NCBI GenBank assembly: GCA_023388335.1
Contig: JAEWGL010000212.1
Coordinates: 5,080-69,079, forward strand
Reading direction: 5' to 3'
From: Pseudomonadota bacterium
GTDB taxonomy: Bacteria > Pseudomonadota > Gammaproteobacteria > Pseudomonadales > Pseudomonadaceae
DNA: 64,000 nucleotides
A program made the position numbers and the translations under genes. Below are positions 9,063 through 18,953 of this stretch, one piece after another; position 1 is the first letter of the stretch, and each line of letters starts with the position of its first letter. The notes below the pieces were generated by a model. That model saw only the letters and a list, made by a program, of their open reading frames with translations. It made no database searches and was not told the origin of the DNA.

Positions 9063-10015
9063 TCGATCTGTCTCCTCTGGTCCGCCGCCTGGCGGGCACG
9101 TCTCTGGCTTCCTGGTCGCAAGGTCTGCAAGCGCAACTCGACGCCAAGCTGGAAAAAGGCCACGGTGACCTCGAGCGCTGGCAGAGTGCCTTGGACGCCC
9201 TGCCCGCGCTGCAGCCTAGCAAAGTCGACCTGGTCGATGGCCTGCACCTGGACTGCGACTGCGATGACGCGACCCGCGCGCAGATGCGCCAGGCGCTGAT
9301 GGGCCTGTCGCCCTGGCGCAAGGGGCCGTTCGACCTGTTTGGGGTACATGTGGACACCGAATGGCGCTCGGACTGGAAATGGTCGCGGGTCAGCCCGCAC
9401 CTGGACCTTGCCGGCAAGCGCGTGCTGGATGTCGGCTGCGGCAATGGCTACTACCAGTGGCGCATGCTCGGGGCCGGGGCCGAAATGGTCATCGGCGTCG
9501 ATCCGAACTGGCTGTTCTTCTGCCAGTTCCAGGCGGTGCAGCGCTACTTGCCTGACCTTGCGGCCTGGCACCTGCCCTTTGCCCTTGAGGACCTGCCGGC
9601 CAATCTCGAAGGCTTCGACACCGTATTCTCCATGGGCGTGTTCTACCACCGCCGCTCGCCCATCGAGCACCTGCTCGCGCTCAAGGACTGCCTGGTCAAG
9701 GGTGGCGAACTGGTATTGGAGACCCTGGTCATCGAAGGCGACGAACAGCAGGTGCTGGTACCGGAGGACCGCTATGCGCAGATGCGCAACGTCTGGTTCC
9801 TGCCCTCGGTGCCAGCGCTGGAGCGGTGGCTGCGCCGTGCTGGGTTCCGTGATGTGCGTTGCGTGGATGTCAGCGTCACCAGCGTCGAGGAGCAGCGCGG
9901 CACCGACTGGATGCGCTACCAGTCGCTCAGCGACTTCCTCGACCCGAACGACCACAGCCGCACCCTCGAAGGTCTGCCCGCGCCTCGCAGGGCGACCTTG
10001 GTGGCGCGTAAATAA
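9059..10015 (+). CDS. cmoB: tRNA U34 carboxymethyltransferase CmoB
   Basis: CmoB (318 residues) transfers the carboxymethyl group from carboxy-SAM to 5-hydroxyuridine at tRNA position 34, completing cmo5U and widening wobble decoding. It has an N-terminal region of about 110 residues, then the SAM-type motif [15 protein letters not shown] and the [16 protein letters not shown] catalytic-core signature of the family. It starts inside the cmoA stop codon (ATGA overlap), so the two are translationally coupled. Confidence 0.96.
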   Translation: MIDLSPLVRRLAGTSLASWSQGLQAQLDAKLEKGHGDLERWQSALDALPALQPSKVDLVDGLHLDCDCDDATRAQMRQALMGLSPWRKGPFDLFGVHVDTEWRSDWKWSRVSPHLDLAGKRVLDVGCGNGYYQWRMLGAGAEMVIGVDPNWLFFCQFQAVQRYLPDLAAWHLPFALEDLPANLEGFDTVFSMGVFYHRRSPIEHLLALKDCLVKGGELVLETLVIEGDEQQVLVPEDRYAQMRNVWFLPSVPALERWLRRAGFRDVRCVDVSVTSVEEQRGTDWMRYQSLSDFLDPNDHSRTLEGLPAPRRATLVARK

Positions 10016-10033
10016 CCTGAATCGCCGGTAATG

Positions 10034-10052
10034 CGGGGCGCCAAGCGCCCCG
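10034..10052. terminator. GC-rich hairpin between convergent cmoB and pdxJ
   Basis: CGGGGCG and CGCCCCG form a 7-bp stem around CCAAG, placed in the 43-base gap between the convergent ends of cmoB and pdxJ. There is no U-tract on either side, so it is only a possible bidirectional terminator. Confidence 0.5.
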
Positions 10053-10058
10053 AAAGCC

Positions 10059-10802
10059 TCAGCGCGAGCTGGCGGCCTCGATCAGCGCCTTCATCTCTGC
10101 CACCGCCGCCTTGAAGCCGACGAACAGTGCATGGGCAACCAGGGCGTGGCCGATGTTCAGTTCGTTGATGCCCTTGATCGCCGCTACTGCCTGGACGTTG
10201 TGATAGTGCAGGCCATGGCCGGCGTTGACGATCAGGCCCTGGCCCACTCCGAACGCGACACCGTCGACGATGCGCTTGAGCTCTTCGGCCACCTCGGTCG
10301 GCGTCTGCGCATCGGCATAACGGCCAGTGTGCAGCTCGATGGCGGGCGCGCCGACCCGCCGCGAGGCCTCGATCTGGCGCTCGTCGGCGTCGATGAACAA
10401 CGAGACCTCTGCACCAGTACGCGACAGACGCTCTACCGCCGCCTTGATCCGCGCCTCCTGGCCAGCCACGTCCAGACCGCCTTCGGTGGTCAGTTCCTGG
10501 CGGGTTTCAGGAACCAGGCAGATGTGCGCAGGACGGATCTGCTCGGCAAAGGCCATCATCTGCTCGGTAACGCCCATCTCGAAGTTCATGCGTGTTTGCA
10601 GCACGTCCTTGAGCAGTAGCACGTCGCGCTCCTGGATATGCCGGCGGTCTTCGCGCAGGTGCACGGTAATGCCGTCGGCCCCCGCCTCCTCGGCGTCCAG
10701 GGCGGCCTTGACCGGATCGGGATAGCGGGTGCCCCGGGCCTGGCGCAGGGTCGCCACGTGATCGATGTTGACGCCGAGAAGCATGCGGTTGCTGTGAGTC
10801 AC
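10059..10802 (-). CDS. pdxJ: Pyridoxine 5'-phosphate synthase
   Basis: PdxJ condenses 1-deoxy-D-xylulose 5-phosphate with 3-amino-2-oxopropyl phosphate to make pyridoxine 5'-phosphate. The 247-residue TIM barrel shows the N-terminal [17 protein letters not shown], the catalytic HLREDRRHI region, and the C-terminal [10 protein letters not shown] phosphate-binding loop. The GTG start at 10802 is chosen because it gives the family N terminus ([10 protein letters not shown]) and follows AGGAG at ideal spacing. It is the last gene of the minus-strand run lepA-lepB-rnc-era-recO-pdxJ, with recO ending 44 bases upstream. Confidence 0.97.
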   Translation of the reverse strand: MTHSNRMLLGVNIDHVATLRQARGTRYPDPVKAALDAEEAGADGITVHLREDRRHIQERDVLLLKDVLQTRMNFEMGVTEQMMAFAEQIRPAHICLVPETRQELTTEGGLDVAGQEARIKAAVERLSRTGAEVSLFIDADERQIEASRRVGAPAIELHTGRYADAQTPTEVAEELKRIVDGVAFGVGQGLIVNAGHGLHYHNVQAVAAIKGINELNIGHALVAHALFVGFKAAVAEMKALIEAASSR

Positions 10803-10846
10803 GAATGGGCTCTCCTGAAGATTTAGCCCGACAGCATACGACGTGC

Positions 10847-11530
10847 TCAGCGCTTGCGAAACAGTTCCCGGCTGACCAGTGGTTTGGCTCCCAGGTGCAC
10901 AGCCAGCGCTTGGCGCATCAACCGCTTGGCAGCCATCAAGGCGCCTGGTGCCTCCCAATGCGCCTCGGCCAGGGCGAGCAGCTCGGCGCCGTTGAACAGC
11001 CCAGGCTGGAACAGGTATACCCGCTCCAGCCCCGCATCCACCTGCAGGCGGTACAGGCCATCAGCGACCAGGGGTTCGTCGTTGATATCGCGGTCCAGGG
11101 CAAAGGCGTAGCCCAACTCGTCCAGCAGCCGCCATTCGAACGCTCGTAGCAGCGGCTCCAGTGGCCGGCCGGCGGCCAGAGCCTGCAAGGTCAAGGCATA
11201 GTGCTCGAACAACGCTGGCTGCGGATCTTCAGCCGGCAACAGGCGCATCAGCAGCTCATTGAGGTACAAGCCGCTGAACAGCGCGTCGCCATGCAGCCAG
11301 GCCGCCAGGCCAAGGCCGTCCAGACGGCCAACGTTCTTCAATTCGCCACGCCCGCGCAGCTCGATTTCCAGGGGCACGAACGGTCGCACCAGGCTGCCGC
11401 CCTTGCCACGGGCACGGCGCAGCACGGCACGCACGCGACCTTGCGGGGTGAGAAAGTCCACCAGGGCGCTGGTTTCACGGTAGGCACGGCTATGCAGCAC
11501 GTACGCAGGCTGGCCGACGGGTTGTTCCAT
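10847..11530 (-). CDS. recO: DNA repair protein RecO
   Basis: RecO (227 residues) loads RecA onto SSB-coated single-stranded DNA in the RecF pathway. The N-terminal OB-fold is recognisable ([25 protein letters not shown]) and is followed by the helical C-terminal domain. The zinc-binding cysteines of some RecO proteins are absent, as is usual in gamma-proteobacteria. It follows era in the conserved rnc-era-recO-pdxJ order. Confidence 0.96.
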   Translation of the reverse strand: MEQPVGQPAYVLHSRAYRETSALVDFLTPQGRVRAVLRRARGKGGSLVRPFVPLEIELRGRGELKNVGRLDGLGLAAWLHGDALFSGLYLNELLMRLLPAEDPQPALFEHYALTLQALAAGRPLEPLLRAFEWRLLDELGYAFALDRDINDEPLVADGLYRLQVDAGLERVYLFQPGLFNGAELLALAEAHWEAPGALMAAKRLMRQALAVHLGAKPLVSRELFRKR

Positions 11531-11582
11531 GGGGATCGCCTGGAGGCAAAGCGGCCCGCGCGAAGGGCGGGCCGCCGAAGGG

Positions 11583-12485
11583 TTACAGGTCGCCGTAGCC
11601 CAATGAACGCAGGGCGCGCTCGTCGTCGGACCAGCCGCCTTTGACCTTGACCCAGAGGTTGAGCATCACCTTGGCGTCGAACAGCAGTTCCATGTCCTTG
11701 CGCGCCTCGGAGCCGATACGCTTGATACGCTCGCCCTTGTCGCCAATGATGATCTTCTTCTGGCCGTCGCGCTCGACCAGGATCAGCGCATGGATATGCA
11801 GCACCGCGCCCTGCTGCTTGAATTCCTCGATCTCCACGGTGATCTGGTACGGAAGCTCCGCGCCGAGCTGGCGCATGATCTTCTCGCGGACCAGTTCGGC
11901 GGCCAGGAAACGGCTGCTGCGGTCAGTGATCTGGTCTTCCGGGAAGAAGTGCTCGTTCTCGGGCAGGTGCTTGGCGATCAGGCCTTCGAGCGCTTCGAGG
12001 TTGTGCCCCTGCTGTGCGGAGATCGGCACGATCTCGGCGTTCGGCAGTTGCTCCTGGAGCCACTTGAGGTGTGGGATCAGTTCGGCCTTTTCCTCGATCC
12101 GATCGGTCTTGTTGATCGCCAGGATGACCGGCCCCTGGACATATTGCACCCGCTCCAGGACCAGCTGGTCCTCATCGGTCCAACGGGTACGGTCGACCAC
12201 GAAGATGACCACGTCGACGTCCTTCAGGGCAGCCGAGGCGGTGCGGTTCATGTAGCGGTTGAGAGCCTTCTCGTTACCCTTGTGCATGCCCGGTGTGTCA
12301 ACGTAGATCGCTTGGATCTCGCCTTCGGTCTTGATGCCGAGCATGTTGTGGCGGGTGGTCTGTGGCTTGCGCGAGGTGATCGCCAGCTTCTGGCCGAGGA
12401 TATGGTTGAGCAGCGTCGACTTGCCCACGTTCGGACGGCCAACGATGGCCACATAGCCGCAGCGGGTCGGATTGCTATCAGTCAT
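11583..12485 (-). CDS. era: GTPase Era, 16S rRNA-binding ribosome assembly factor
   Basis: Era is a 300-residue GTPase that checks maturation of the 3' end of 16S rRNA. G1 (GRPNVGKST), G3 (DTPGMH) and G4 (NKTD) are all intact, and a C-terminal KH domain carries the [11 protein letters not shown] loop. The ATG at 12485 is preferred over one two codons upstream: it has GGAGAA within the rnc end and gives the usual length. It overlaps the rnc stop by 8 bases, indicating coupling with RNase III. Confidence 0.97.
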   Translation of the reverse strand: MTDSNPTRCGYVAIVGRPNVGKSTLLNHILGQKLAITSRKPQTTRHNMLGIKTEGEIQAIYVDTPGMHKGNEKALNRYMNRTASAALKDVDVVIFVVDRTRWTDEDQLVLERVQYVQGPVILAINKTDRIEEKAELIPHLKWLQEQLPNAEIVPISAQQGHNLEALEGLIAKHLPENEHFFPEDQITDRSSRFLAAELVREKIMRQLGAELPYQITVEIEEFKQQGAVLHIHALILVERDGQKKIIIGDKGERIKRIGSEARKDMELLFDAKVMLNLWVKVKGGWSDDERALRSLGYGDL

Positions 12486-13167
12486 TGCCATTCTCCACGC
12501 CCAGGGCGATCAATGCAGCAGCAGCGGCAACTTGCTCGGCGATACGCCGGCTCACGCCCTGACCACGGCTTTTCTTGTTCAGCAGGGTCACTTCGCACTC
12601 GACGAAGAAGGTCCGGCAATGGGGTTCACCCTGGATATCCACCACTTCGTAACGCGGCAGCTCGCAGGCACGCGACTGCAGAAACTCCTGCAGGCGGGTC
12701 TTCGGGTCCTTGTTGGTGTCGACCAGGGTCAGGCTCTCGAACTCACCGGCCAGCCAGGCGAGGATACGCTCGCGGGCGGTCTGCATGTCGGCGTCCAGGT
12801 AGATCGCGCCGATCAGCGCCTCGAGGGCGTCGGCGAGGATCGACTCACGACGAAAGCCCCCGCTCTTGAGTTCGCCCGAGCCCAGGCGCAGGTACTCGCC
12901 CAGATCGAAACCGCGGGCTAGCACGGCCAGGGTCTCGCCCTTGACCAGGCGGGCGCGCAAGCGCGACAACTGGCCCTCGCGGGCCTGCGGGAAACGCTCG
13001 AAGAGTGCCTCGCCGACCACGAAGTTGAGGATGGCATCACCGAGAAATTCCAACCGTTCGTTGTTACGGCCGGCAAAGCTGCGGTGGGTCAGGGCCAGCA
13101 GCATCATGTCCTGGTTCTGGAAGGTATAGCCGAGCTTGCGCTCCAGGCGATTCAGGGAAACGCTCAC
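12478..13167 (-). CDS. rnc: Ribonuclease III
   Basis: RNase III (229 residues) cleaves double-stranded RNA in rRNA precursors and many mRNAs. The signature [12 protein letters not shown] is followed by a second metal-binding acidic region ([14 protein letters not shown]). The C-terminal double-stranded RNA-binding domain ends with the [16 protein letters not shown] helix. It overlaps era. The gap of 215 bases to lepB holds no small gene that I can recognise. Confidence 0.97.
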   Translation of the reverse strand: MSVSLNRLERKLGYTFQNQDMMLLALTHRSFAGRNNERLEFLGDAILNFVVGEALFERFPQAREGQLSRLRARLVKGETLAVLARGFDLGEYLRLGSGELKSGGFRRESILADALEALIGAIYLDADMQTARERILAWLAGEFESLTLVDTNKDPKTRLQEFLQSRACELPRYEVVDIQGEPHCRTFFVECEVTLLNKKSRGQGVSRRIAEQVAAAAALIALGVENGND

Positions 13168-13350
13168 AGTGCCCCCACCCGCTTGTCACGCTTGGTCAGT
13201 CGGCGTGGCGCCCCGCAGGGGGCGGCCATCGAAATCAACGCTCTATTCAAAACAAAATCCTGAAAGACTGTTTGGCTGTGCTCCATCACCAGCAAAGCGC
13301 GGCGCGATCGCCCGCTCCCTGAATACACAGCCTATGTCAGAAATGCATTC

Positions 13351-13373
13351 GGCGCTGTCTACGAGACAGCGCC
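13351..13373. terminator. Perfect 10-bp hairpin just after lepB
   Basis: GGCGCTGTCT at 13351-13360 pairs exactly with AGACAGCGCC at 13364-13373 around a 3-base loop. On the minus strand it starts about 10 bases after the lepB stop and is followed by only a weak T-rich stretch, so it may act as a leaky terminator or an mRNA-processing site between lepB and rnc. Confidence 0.6.
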
Positions 13374-13382
13374 GTTGGGGTA

Positions 13383-14237
13383 TTACTGAATCAGGCCAAC
13401 CCGCGACAGGTTCGGGAAGTGGCTGAGCTTGGGCTCGGGCCAGCTCATCCAGACGGCGAAGGCCTTGCCGACGATGTTGCGGTCCGGAACCATGCCATGC
13501 AGTGCCTTGGCAATGTTCGGATCGTCCCAGTAGCGGCTGTCGTTGGAGTTGTCGCGGTTGTCACCCATCATGAAGTAATGGCCGGCCGGTACGGTCCATT
13601 GCTGGTCCGGTGGCATGCGGTAACGGCTCATTTCCTTGCGGATCAGGTGCTCGGCGGCGCCGAGTTTTTCCTTGTACAGTTCGGCGCTGCCCAAGGTACC
13701 CGGCTCGGTGCCGACCAGCTGCTCGGCAACCGGCTGGCCATTGACGAACAGGCGCTTGTCGTTGGTATAGCGGATCAAGTCGCCCGGCAATCCAACTACA
13801 CGCTTGATGTAGTTGACGTTCGGGTCGCTCGGATAGCGGAACACCATGACGTCCCCGCGCTGCGGGTCGCCCACTTCGATGATCTTCTTGTCGATCACCG
13901 GCAGGCGGATGCCATAGGAGAACTTGTTTACCAGGATGAAATCGCCCACTTCCAGGGTCGGCTTCATCGACCCTGACGGGATCTGGAACGGCTCCACCAG
14001 GAACGAGCGCAGCACCAGCACGATGAACAGCACCGGAAAGAACGACTTGCCGTACTCAACCAGCAGCGGTTCCTTGTTCAAGCGATCGACCACTGCCACC
14101 TCGGGCTGGCTGACGCTGCCCTGGTAGTTGGCGACCGCTGCCCGCCGGCGCGGGGCCAGGAACAACAGGTCGACCAGGGCCAACAGACCGCAGACAGCAA
14201 CGGCGATGACTAGCAACAGCGGGAAATTTAGCGACAT
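13383..14237 (-). CDS. lepB: Signal peptidase I
   Basis: LepB (284 residues) removes signal peptides from exported proteins at the outer face of the inner membrane. Two hydrophobic anchor segments occur near residues 4-28 and 64-80. The catalytic Ser90 sits in IPSGSMKPTL and the general-base Lys145 in NVNYIKRVVG, the same numbering as the E. coli enzyme. Conserved GDNRDNSNDSRYWD follows. The start lies 5 bases after the lepA stop, the usual lepA-lepB operon. Confidence 0.97.
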   Translation of the reverse strand: MSLNFPLLLVIAVAVCGLLALVDLLFLAPRRRAAVANYQGSVSQPEVAVVDRLNKEPLLVEYGKSFFPVLFIVLVLRSFLVEPFQIPSGSMKPTLEVGDFILVNKFSYGIRLPVIDKKIIEVGDPQRGDVMVFRYPSDPNVNYIKRVVGLPGDLIRYTNDKRLFVNGQPVAEQLVGTEPGTLGSAELYKEKLGAAEHLIRKEMSRYRMPPDQQWTVPAGHYFMMGDNRDNSNDSRYWDDPNIAKALHGMVPDRNIVGKAFAVWMSWPEPKLSHFPNLSRVGLIQ

Positions 14238-14242
14238 AGGAC

Positions 14243-16042
14243 CTAACTATCCAACCTGAGCACGGCGAGGAAGGCTTCCTGCGGGATCTCCACATTGCCC
14301 ACCTGTTTCATGCGTTTCTTACCGGCCTTCTGCTTCTCCAGCAGCTTGCGCTTACGGCTCACGTCGCCACCGTAGCATTTAGCCAGCACGTTCTTTCTGA
14401 GCGCCTTGACAGTGGTGCGCGCGACGATCTGCCCGCCAATGGCGGCCTGGATGGCCACATCGAACATCTGCCGAGGGATAAGCTCCTTCATCTTCTCGGT
14501 CAACGCGCGGCCTTTGTAGTGCGCGTTGTCACGGTGCACGATCAATGCCAGGGCATCGACCTTGTCGCCATTGATCAGCACATCGAGCTTGACCAGGTTG
14601 GCCGACTGATAGCGATCGAAATGATAGTCCAACGAGGCATAACCGCGGCTGGTTGACTTCAGACGGTCGAAGAAGTCGAGCACCACTTCGTTCATCGGCA
14701 GGTCGTAACGTACCTGCACCTGCGAGCCGAGGAACTGCATGTCGCGCTGTACGCCACGCTTTTCGATGCACAGGGTAATGACGTTGCCCAGGTGTTCCTG
14801 CGGCACCAGGATGTTGGCCGACACGATCGGCTCGCGGAAGTCCTCGACCGCCGAGACGTCCGGCAGCTTCGAGGGGTTGTCCACGTAGATGGTTTCGCCG
14901 GTCTTGAGCTTGACCTCGAAGATCACGCTTGGCGCGGTGGTGATCAGGTCCAGGTCGTATTCGCGCTCCAGGCGCTCCTGGATGATCTCCATGTGCAGCA
15001 TGCCGAGGAAGCCGCAACGGAAGCCGAAGCCCAGGGCATCGGAGCTCTCTGGCAGGTACTGCAGCGACGAGTCGTTGAGGGTCAGCTTCTGCAGGGCGTC
15101 GCGGAAATCCTCGAAATCATCGGAGCTGACCGGGAACAGGCCCGCGTAGACCTGCGGCTGGATCTTCTTGAAGCCAGACAGCATCTCGACTTCGGGGGTC
15201 GTGCTGAGGGTCAGGGTGTCACCGACCGGCGCACCATGGATGTCCTTGATGCTGGCGATGATAAAGCCCACTTCGCCCGCCTTGAGGTCGACGGTCTGGG
15301 TGTGCTTGGGGGTGAACACGCCGACGCTGTCGACCAGGTGCACCTTGCCGGTGGACTTGACGAGGATCTTGTCGCCCTTCTTGACGCGGCCGTGGCGCAC
15401 ACGCACCAACGAGACCACGCCCAGGTAGTTGTCGAACCAGGAGTCGATGATCAGTGCCTGCAAGGGCGCCTCGATCTCGCCTTCAGGCGCGGGGATCGTC
15501 TGCACCAGGCGCTCGAGCACCTCATCGACGCCCATGCCGCTCTTGGCGCTGCAGGCCACGGCGTCGGTGGCATCGATGCCGATGATCTTCTCGATCTCGT
15601 CCTTGACGCGGTCCGGGTCGGCCTGGGGCAGGTCCATCTTGTTCAGCACGGGCATGACTTCCAGGCCCTGCTCGATGGCGGTATAGCAGTTGGCCACGGA
15701 CTGGGCCTCGACACCCTGGCCGGCACCGACCACCAGCAGCGCGCCTTCACACGCCGCCAGGGAACGGCTGACTTCATAGGTGAAGTCGACGTGGCCGGGG
15801 GTATCGATGAAGTTCAGCTGGTAGGTCTTGCCGTCCTGGGCCTTGTAATGCAGCGTAACGCTGTGGGCCTTGATGGTGATCCCGCGTTCGCGTTCCAGGT
15901 CCATGGAGTCGAGGACCTGGGCTTCCATTTCGCGCGCCGACAGGCCACCGCACATCTGGATGAAACGGTCGGCCAGGGTCGACTTGCCATGGTCGATGTG
16001 GGCGATGATGGAGAAATTGCGGATATGACTCAAATCACTCAC
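14243..16042 (-). CDS. lepA: Elongation factor 4 (LepA), ribosomal back-translocase GTPase
   Basis: LepA (599 residues) is a translational GTPase that binds stalled or pre-initiation ribosomes. G1 (AHIDHGKST), G3 (DTPGH) and G4 (NKMD) motifs are present, followed by EF-G-like domains and the unique C-terminal domain ending near [12 protein letters not shown]. It is the first gene of the run continuing through lepB, rnc, era, recO and pdxJ, and is separated from mucD by 327 bases. Confidence 0.98.
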   Translation of the reverse strand: MSDLSHIRNFSIIAHIDHGKSTLADRFIQMCGGLSAREMEAQVLDSMDLERERGITIKAHSVTLHYKAQDGKTYQLNFIDTPGHVDFTYEVSRSLAACEGALLVVGAGQGVEAQSVANCYTAIEQGLEVMPVLNKMDLPQADPDRVKDEIEKIIGIDATDAVACSAKSGMGVDEVLERLVQTIPAPEGEIEAPLQALIIDSWFDNYLGVVSLVRVRHGRVKKGDKILVKSTGKVHLVDSVGVFTPKHTQTVDLKAGEVGFIIASIKDIHGAPVGDTLTLSTTPEVEMLSGFKKIQPQVYAGLFPVSSDDFEDFRDALQKLTLNDSSLQYLPESSDALGFGFRCGFLGMLHMEIIQERLEREYDLDLITTAPSVIFEVKLKTGETIYVDNPSKLPDVSAVEDFREPIVSANILVPQEHLGNVITLCIEKRGVQRDMQFLGSQVQVRYDLPMNEVVLDFFDRLKSTSRGYASLDYHFDRYQSANLVKLDVLINGDKVDALALIVHRDNAHYKGRALTEKMKELIPRQMFDVAIQAAIGGQIVARTTVKALRKNVLAKCYGGDVSRKRKLLEKQKAGKKRMKQVGNVEIPQEAFLAVLRLDS

Positions 16043-16235
16043 GGGTCAACACTCGAAAAGGCTGCGAGCCGGACGCCCGCCGAAAAATAGCCGGGAATTG
16101 TACCTCAACCTGAGGGGTTATGGGAGATTCCTGATGGGCTGTGTGGCCTCCCACAGCCTAATGGGCTAAGGGGCGATGGGATTGCATGATGGCCGCTGGC
16201 TGCATGGCACGACCAGGGGACAACCCGCAGCAATC

Positions 16236-16352
16236 AAAAAAAGGGCAGCCGAGGCCTAATGCCTGTCAGTTAACGATTCATCACCTTCCTTGGGGCCGCA
16301 AGGCGGCCCCAATTGGCTTAACTGACTGGCATTTAGCCGAGGCCGCCCTTTT
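16236..16352 (-). terminator. Intrinsic terminator of mucD, interrupted in its loop by a small element
   Basis: On the minus strand AAAAGGGC (complement of 16345-16352) and GCCCTTTT with a run of seven T (complement of 16237-16246) form the outer stem and U-tract of an intrinsic terminator 17 bases after the mucD stop. The original loop would have been about 10 bases; it now contains a 79-base palindromic insert flanked by a 9-base direct repeat. The outer arms can still pair. Confidence 0.75.
16257..16335. mobile_element. 79-bp MITE-like palindromic insertion with 9-bp target duplication
   Basis: Terminal inverted repeats are TAATGCCTGTCAGTTAA (16257-16273) and, on the other strand, TAAATGCCAGTCAGTTAA (16318-16335), differing by one substitution and one indel. 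An inner hairpin GGGGCCGC-AAG-GCGGCCCC lies at 16292-16310. Direct repeats GCCGAGGCC lie immediately outside both ends (16248-16256 and 16336-16344), as expected for a target-site duplication. It has no coding capacity. The parent transposase is not in the window. Confidence 0.75.
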
Positions 16353-16369
16353 CCTACCTCAATTGCAGC

Positions 16370-17803
16370 TTATTCAGCCAACTTGAAGGTGATGAAGCTC
16401 GCACGCCCCTGCCGCAGCACGCGCATGGACACCGAACGGTTCTTCGGCAGGTCCTTGGCGATCTCGGTGAACTGCTTGGCCGAGGCGATCGCCTGGTTGT
16501 TCAGGTGGCTGATGACGTCACCTGGACGCAGGCCGATCAACGCGGCAGGACCGTCCTGAACCTCCTTGATGATCACACCGCCCTTGAGCTCCAGGCTTTT
16601 CTTCTGTTCGGCGGTGAGGTCCGAGACGGACACGCCCAGGCGGTTGCTGCTGCGCTCGGCGCCACCGTCGGCACCGGCACCGATCTCCTGTTCTTCCTCC
16701 GGCAGCGCACCGATGGTGATGTCCAGGTTCTGACGCTTGCCGTTGCGGATGATCTCAAGCTTGGCCTTGCTACCGTCCTTGAGGCTGCCGACCAGGTGAG
16801 GCAGGTCGGCGGACATGACGATCGGTTGGCCATTCATGCTCAGGATCACGTCACCCACCTGCAGGCCCCCCTTGGCCGCTGGGCCCTCTTCGAGCACCTG
16901 GGCCACCAGGGCGCCGGCCGGCCTGTCCAGACCAAAGGATTCGGCCAGGTCCTTGTTGACCTCCTGGATCACCACGCCGAGCCAGCCGCGGCTGACCTTG
17001 CCGTCTTTCTTCAGCTGATTGGAGACGTCCAGGGCCACATCGATCGGGATGGCGAAGGACAGGCCCATGAAACCGCCGGAGCGGGTGAAGATCTGCGAGT
17101 TGATGCCCACCACCTCGCCATCCATGTTGAACAGCGGGCCGCCGGAGTTACCCGGGTTGATCGCCACGTCCGTCTGAATGAATGGCACGTAAGTGTCATT
17201 GGGAAGGGTACGTCCCTTGGCACTGACGATACCCTTGGTCACCGAGTGGTCAAAGCCGAACGGCGAGCCGATGGCCAGCACCCATTCGCCAACCTTGAGC
17301 TTCTCGGAGTCTCCCAGCTTGACGGTCGGCAGGTTCTTGCCTTCGACCTTGAGCAGGGCAACGTCGGTGCGCGGGTCGGTGCCGACCAGCTTGGCCTGCA
17401 GCTCGCTGCGGTCGGACAGGCGGACGATGATCTCGTCGGCGTCGGCCACCACGTGGTTGTTGGTCAGCACGTAGCCGTCATCGGAAATGATGAAGCCCGA
17501 ACCGAGCGACTGCGCCTCACGCTGGCGGTCGCCTCGTGGCGAACGCGGCTGCTGTGGGAGGTTGCGCTCGAAGAACTCGCGGAACATCGGCGGTAACCCC
17601 TCCAGGTCAGGCATTTGCCCGGCGGCGATGCGGCGATCCGCAAGCTTCTGCTTGGTACTGATGTTCACCACGGCAGGCGAGGCCTGCTCGACCAGGGTAG
17701 TGAAGTCCGGAAGGGCTTCCTGTGCCTGGGCGGTGACTACCTGACCGAGCATGAGCACGGCGGCGAACAACGATAAGTAGGATTTCAAGCGTGGTATTGA
17801 CAT
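16370..17803 (-). CDS. mucD: Periplasmic serine protease MucD (DegP/HtrA family)
   Basis: This 477-residue HtrA protease degrades misfolded envelope proteins and dampens AlgU activation. The signal peptide ends near AQA-QEA (about residue 28). The catalytic triad is His117 (LTNNHVV), Asp147 (RTDVAL) and Ser220 (NPGNSGGPL). Two PDZ domains follow at about 270-370 and 400-475. The ATG at 17803 follows GGGAG and opens the signal peptide. It lies downstream of algU-mucA-mucB. A 172-base gap before it suggests an extra internal promoter. Terminator described separately. Confidence 0.96.
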   Translation of the reverse strand: MSIPRLKSYLSLFAAVLMLGQVVTAQAQEALPDFTTLVEQASPAVVNISTKQKLADRRIAAGQMPDLEGLPPMFREFFERNLPQQPRSPRGDRQREAQSLGSGFIISDDGYVLTNNHVVADADEIIVRLSDRSELQAKLVGTDPRTDVALLKVEGKNLPTVKLGDSEKLKVGEWVLAIGSPFGFDHSVTKGIVSAKGRTLPNDTYVPFIQTDVAINPGNSGGPLFNMDGEVVGINSQIFTRSGGFMGLSFAIPIDVALDVSNQLKKDGKVSRGWLGVVIQEVNKDLAESFGLDRPAGALVAQVLEEGPAAKGGLQVGDVILSMNGQPIVMSADLPHLVGSLKDGSKAKLEIIRNGKRQNLDITIGALPEEEQEIGAGADGGAERSSNRLGVSVSDLTAEQKKSLELKGGVIIKEVQDGPAALIGLRPGDVISHLNNQAIASAKQFTEIAKDLPKNRSVSMRVLRQGRASFITFKLAE

Positions 17804-17975
17804 ACGGCTCCCGTCACAACGAGCGTAGTTAACAATAAGGCCCCGCAAAACGCAGGAAAGGCCAGGCCCTGAGAGGCCTGACCTATAGAAAATTTCCAGG
17901 AGTTTTGCAAATGACAATGCTTTAATTTCATTTCAGCCGGGCACTCTCCGCACCGGATCCACGCAAAATTCGCGA

Positions 17976-18941
17976 TCAGTGACGCGCTTGTACATCCTGT
18001 GCGCGCATCGACAACGCTACTCGCTCAGCGGTGCCCAGAGGTATCTCACCGACCACGGTCACCATGACCTTGCCCTTGGGGGTATTGAGATGACGCGACA
18101 CGGCAACGGTCGGGCCCAATTGGGCGCGGGTGTCGGTGCCGGCATCGTCCTTGACCGGTTCCAGGAATACCGAGAAGCGGGCCAGTCCATCGTCGTACAT
18201 CAGGCTGCTGATTGCACTATTGCGCGCCGGATCTCGGCGTACCGAGCTATTGATCAGCTCGAAGCCCGGTGGCAACCAATCGGAACGCCAGCCAGCAACG
18301 GACGCATCAGACCGCACAGGGACCGACTCGACGGACTTGCAGGCAGCGCTGGCCTTGAGGTCAGCGTCGCTCGGCAGGTCGTCGGTGTCCAGGCGCGTCA
18401 TCTGGAAACGCTCGAGCAGCTGGCCTTTGTCGTTGAGCATCAACGAGCGCAAGGGCAAGCCGGTGCGCCGATCCAGGTGCAACTCGAAAGCATAGCGGTG
18501 CTGGTCTCGCGGCGTGAGCGTCACGATCACGGCATCGCGATCAGCGACCCGTGACTTGCCCGCCACGCTCAAGTCGTACCAGCTCATCAGCTTCAGGGGG
18601 TCAAGCACACGCGGTGCAGAATCAGGAGGCGTTCCCACCCCGCTTATCAGGGAACCACTGACGCACTGCACCTTACCGTCCACGCGCACAACTTCCTGGG
18701 CGGCACCATCGAGCTGCAAAAGCCGCTCGCTGATCTCGCCGTCCCGGACGCGATGCCATATATCGTGGGTGGAAAAGCTGCCGTTGCGCTCGTAAACGAA
18801 GGAACCCTGGTAACTCTGCTTCTGCTCGGCTCGGGCCAGCTTACTCAGCCATTCGGACGCCTCGGGCGACGAATTGGCTGCCAGGGCCGGCACCGCCATC
18901 CAACTGCCAAACAGCAGCGGTATGAGAGGTAGCGCGCGCAT
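17976..18941 (-). CDS. mucB: AlgU regulatory protein MucB (RseB)
   Basis: MucB (321 residues) is the periplasmic partner that binds the anti-sigma factor MucA and blocks its cleavage until lipid or LPS signals release it. A signal peptide is visible (LPLIPLLFGSWMAVPALA). Two MucB/RseB domains follow: a large lipid-sensing N-terminal domain with the SYQGSFVYERNG start, and a smaller C-terminal domain beginning near SDWLPPGFELINS. It starts 12 bases after mucA. Confidence 0.96.
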   Translation of the reverse strand: MRALPLIPLLFGSWMAVPALAANSSPEASEWLSKLARAEQKQSYQGSFVYERNGSFSTHDIWHRVRDGEISERLLQLDGAAQEVVRVDGKVQCVSGSLISGVGTPPDSAPRVLDPLKLMSWYDLSVAGKSRVADRDAVIVTLTPRDQHRYAFELHLDRRTGLPLRSLMLNDKGQLLERFQMTRLDTDDLPSDADLKASAACKSVESVPVRSDASVAGWRSDWLPPGFELINSSVRRDPARNSAISSLMYDDGLARFSVFLEPVKDDAGTDTRAQLGPTVAVSRHLNTPKGKVMVTVVGEIPLGTAERVALSMRAQDVQARH

Positions 18942-18953
18942 GATCCTCCTTAC

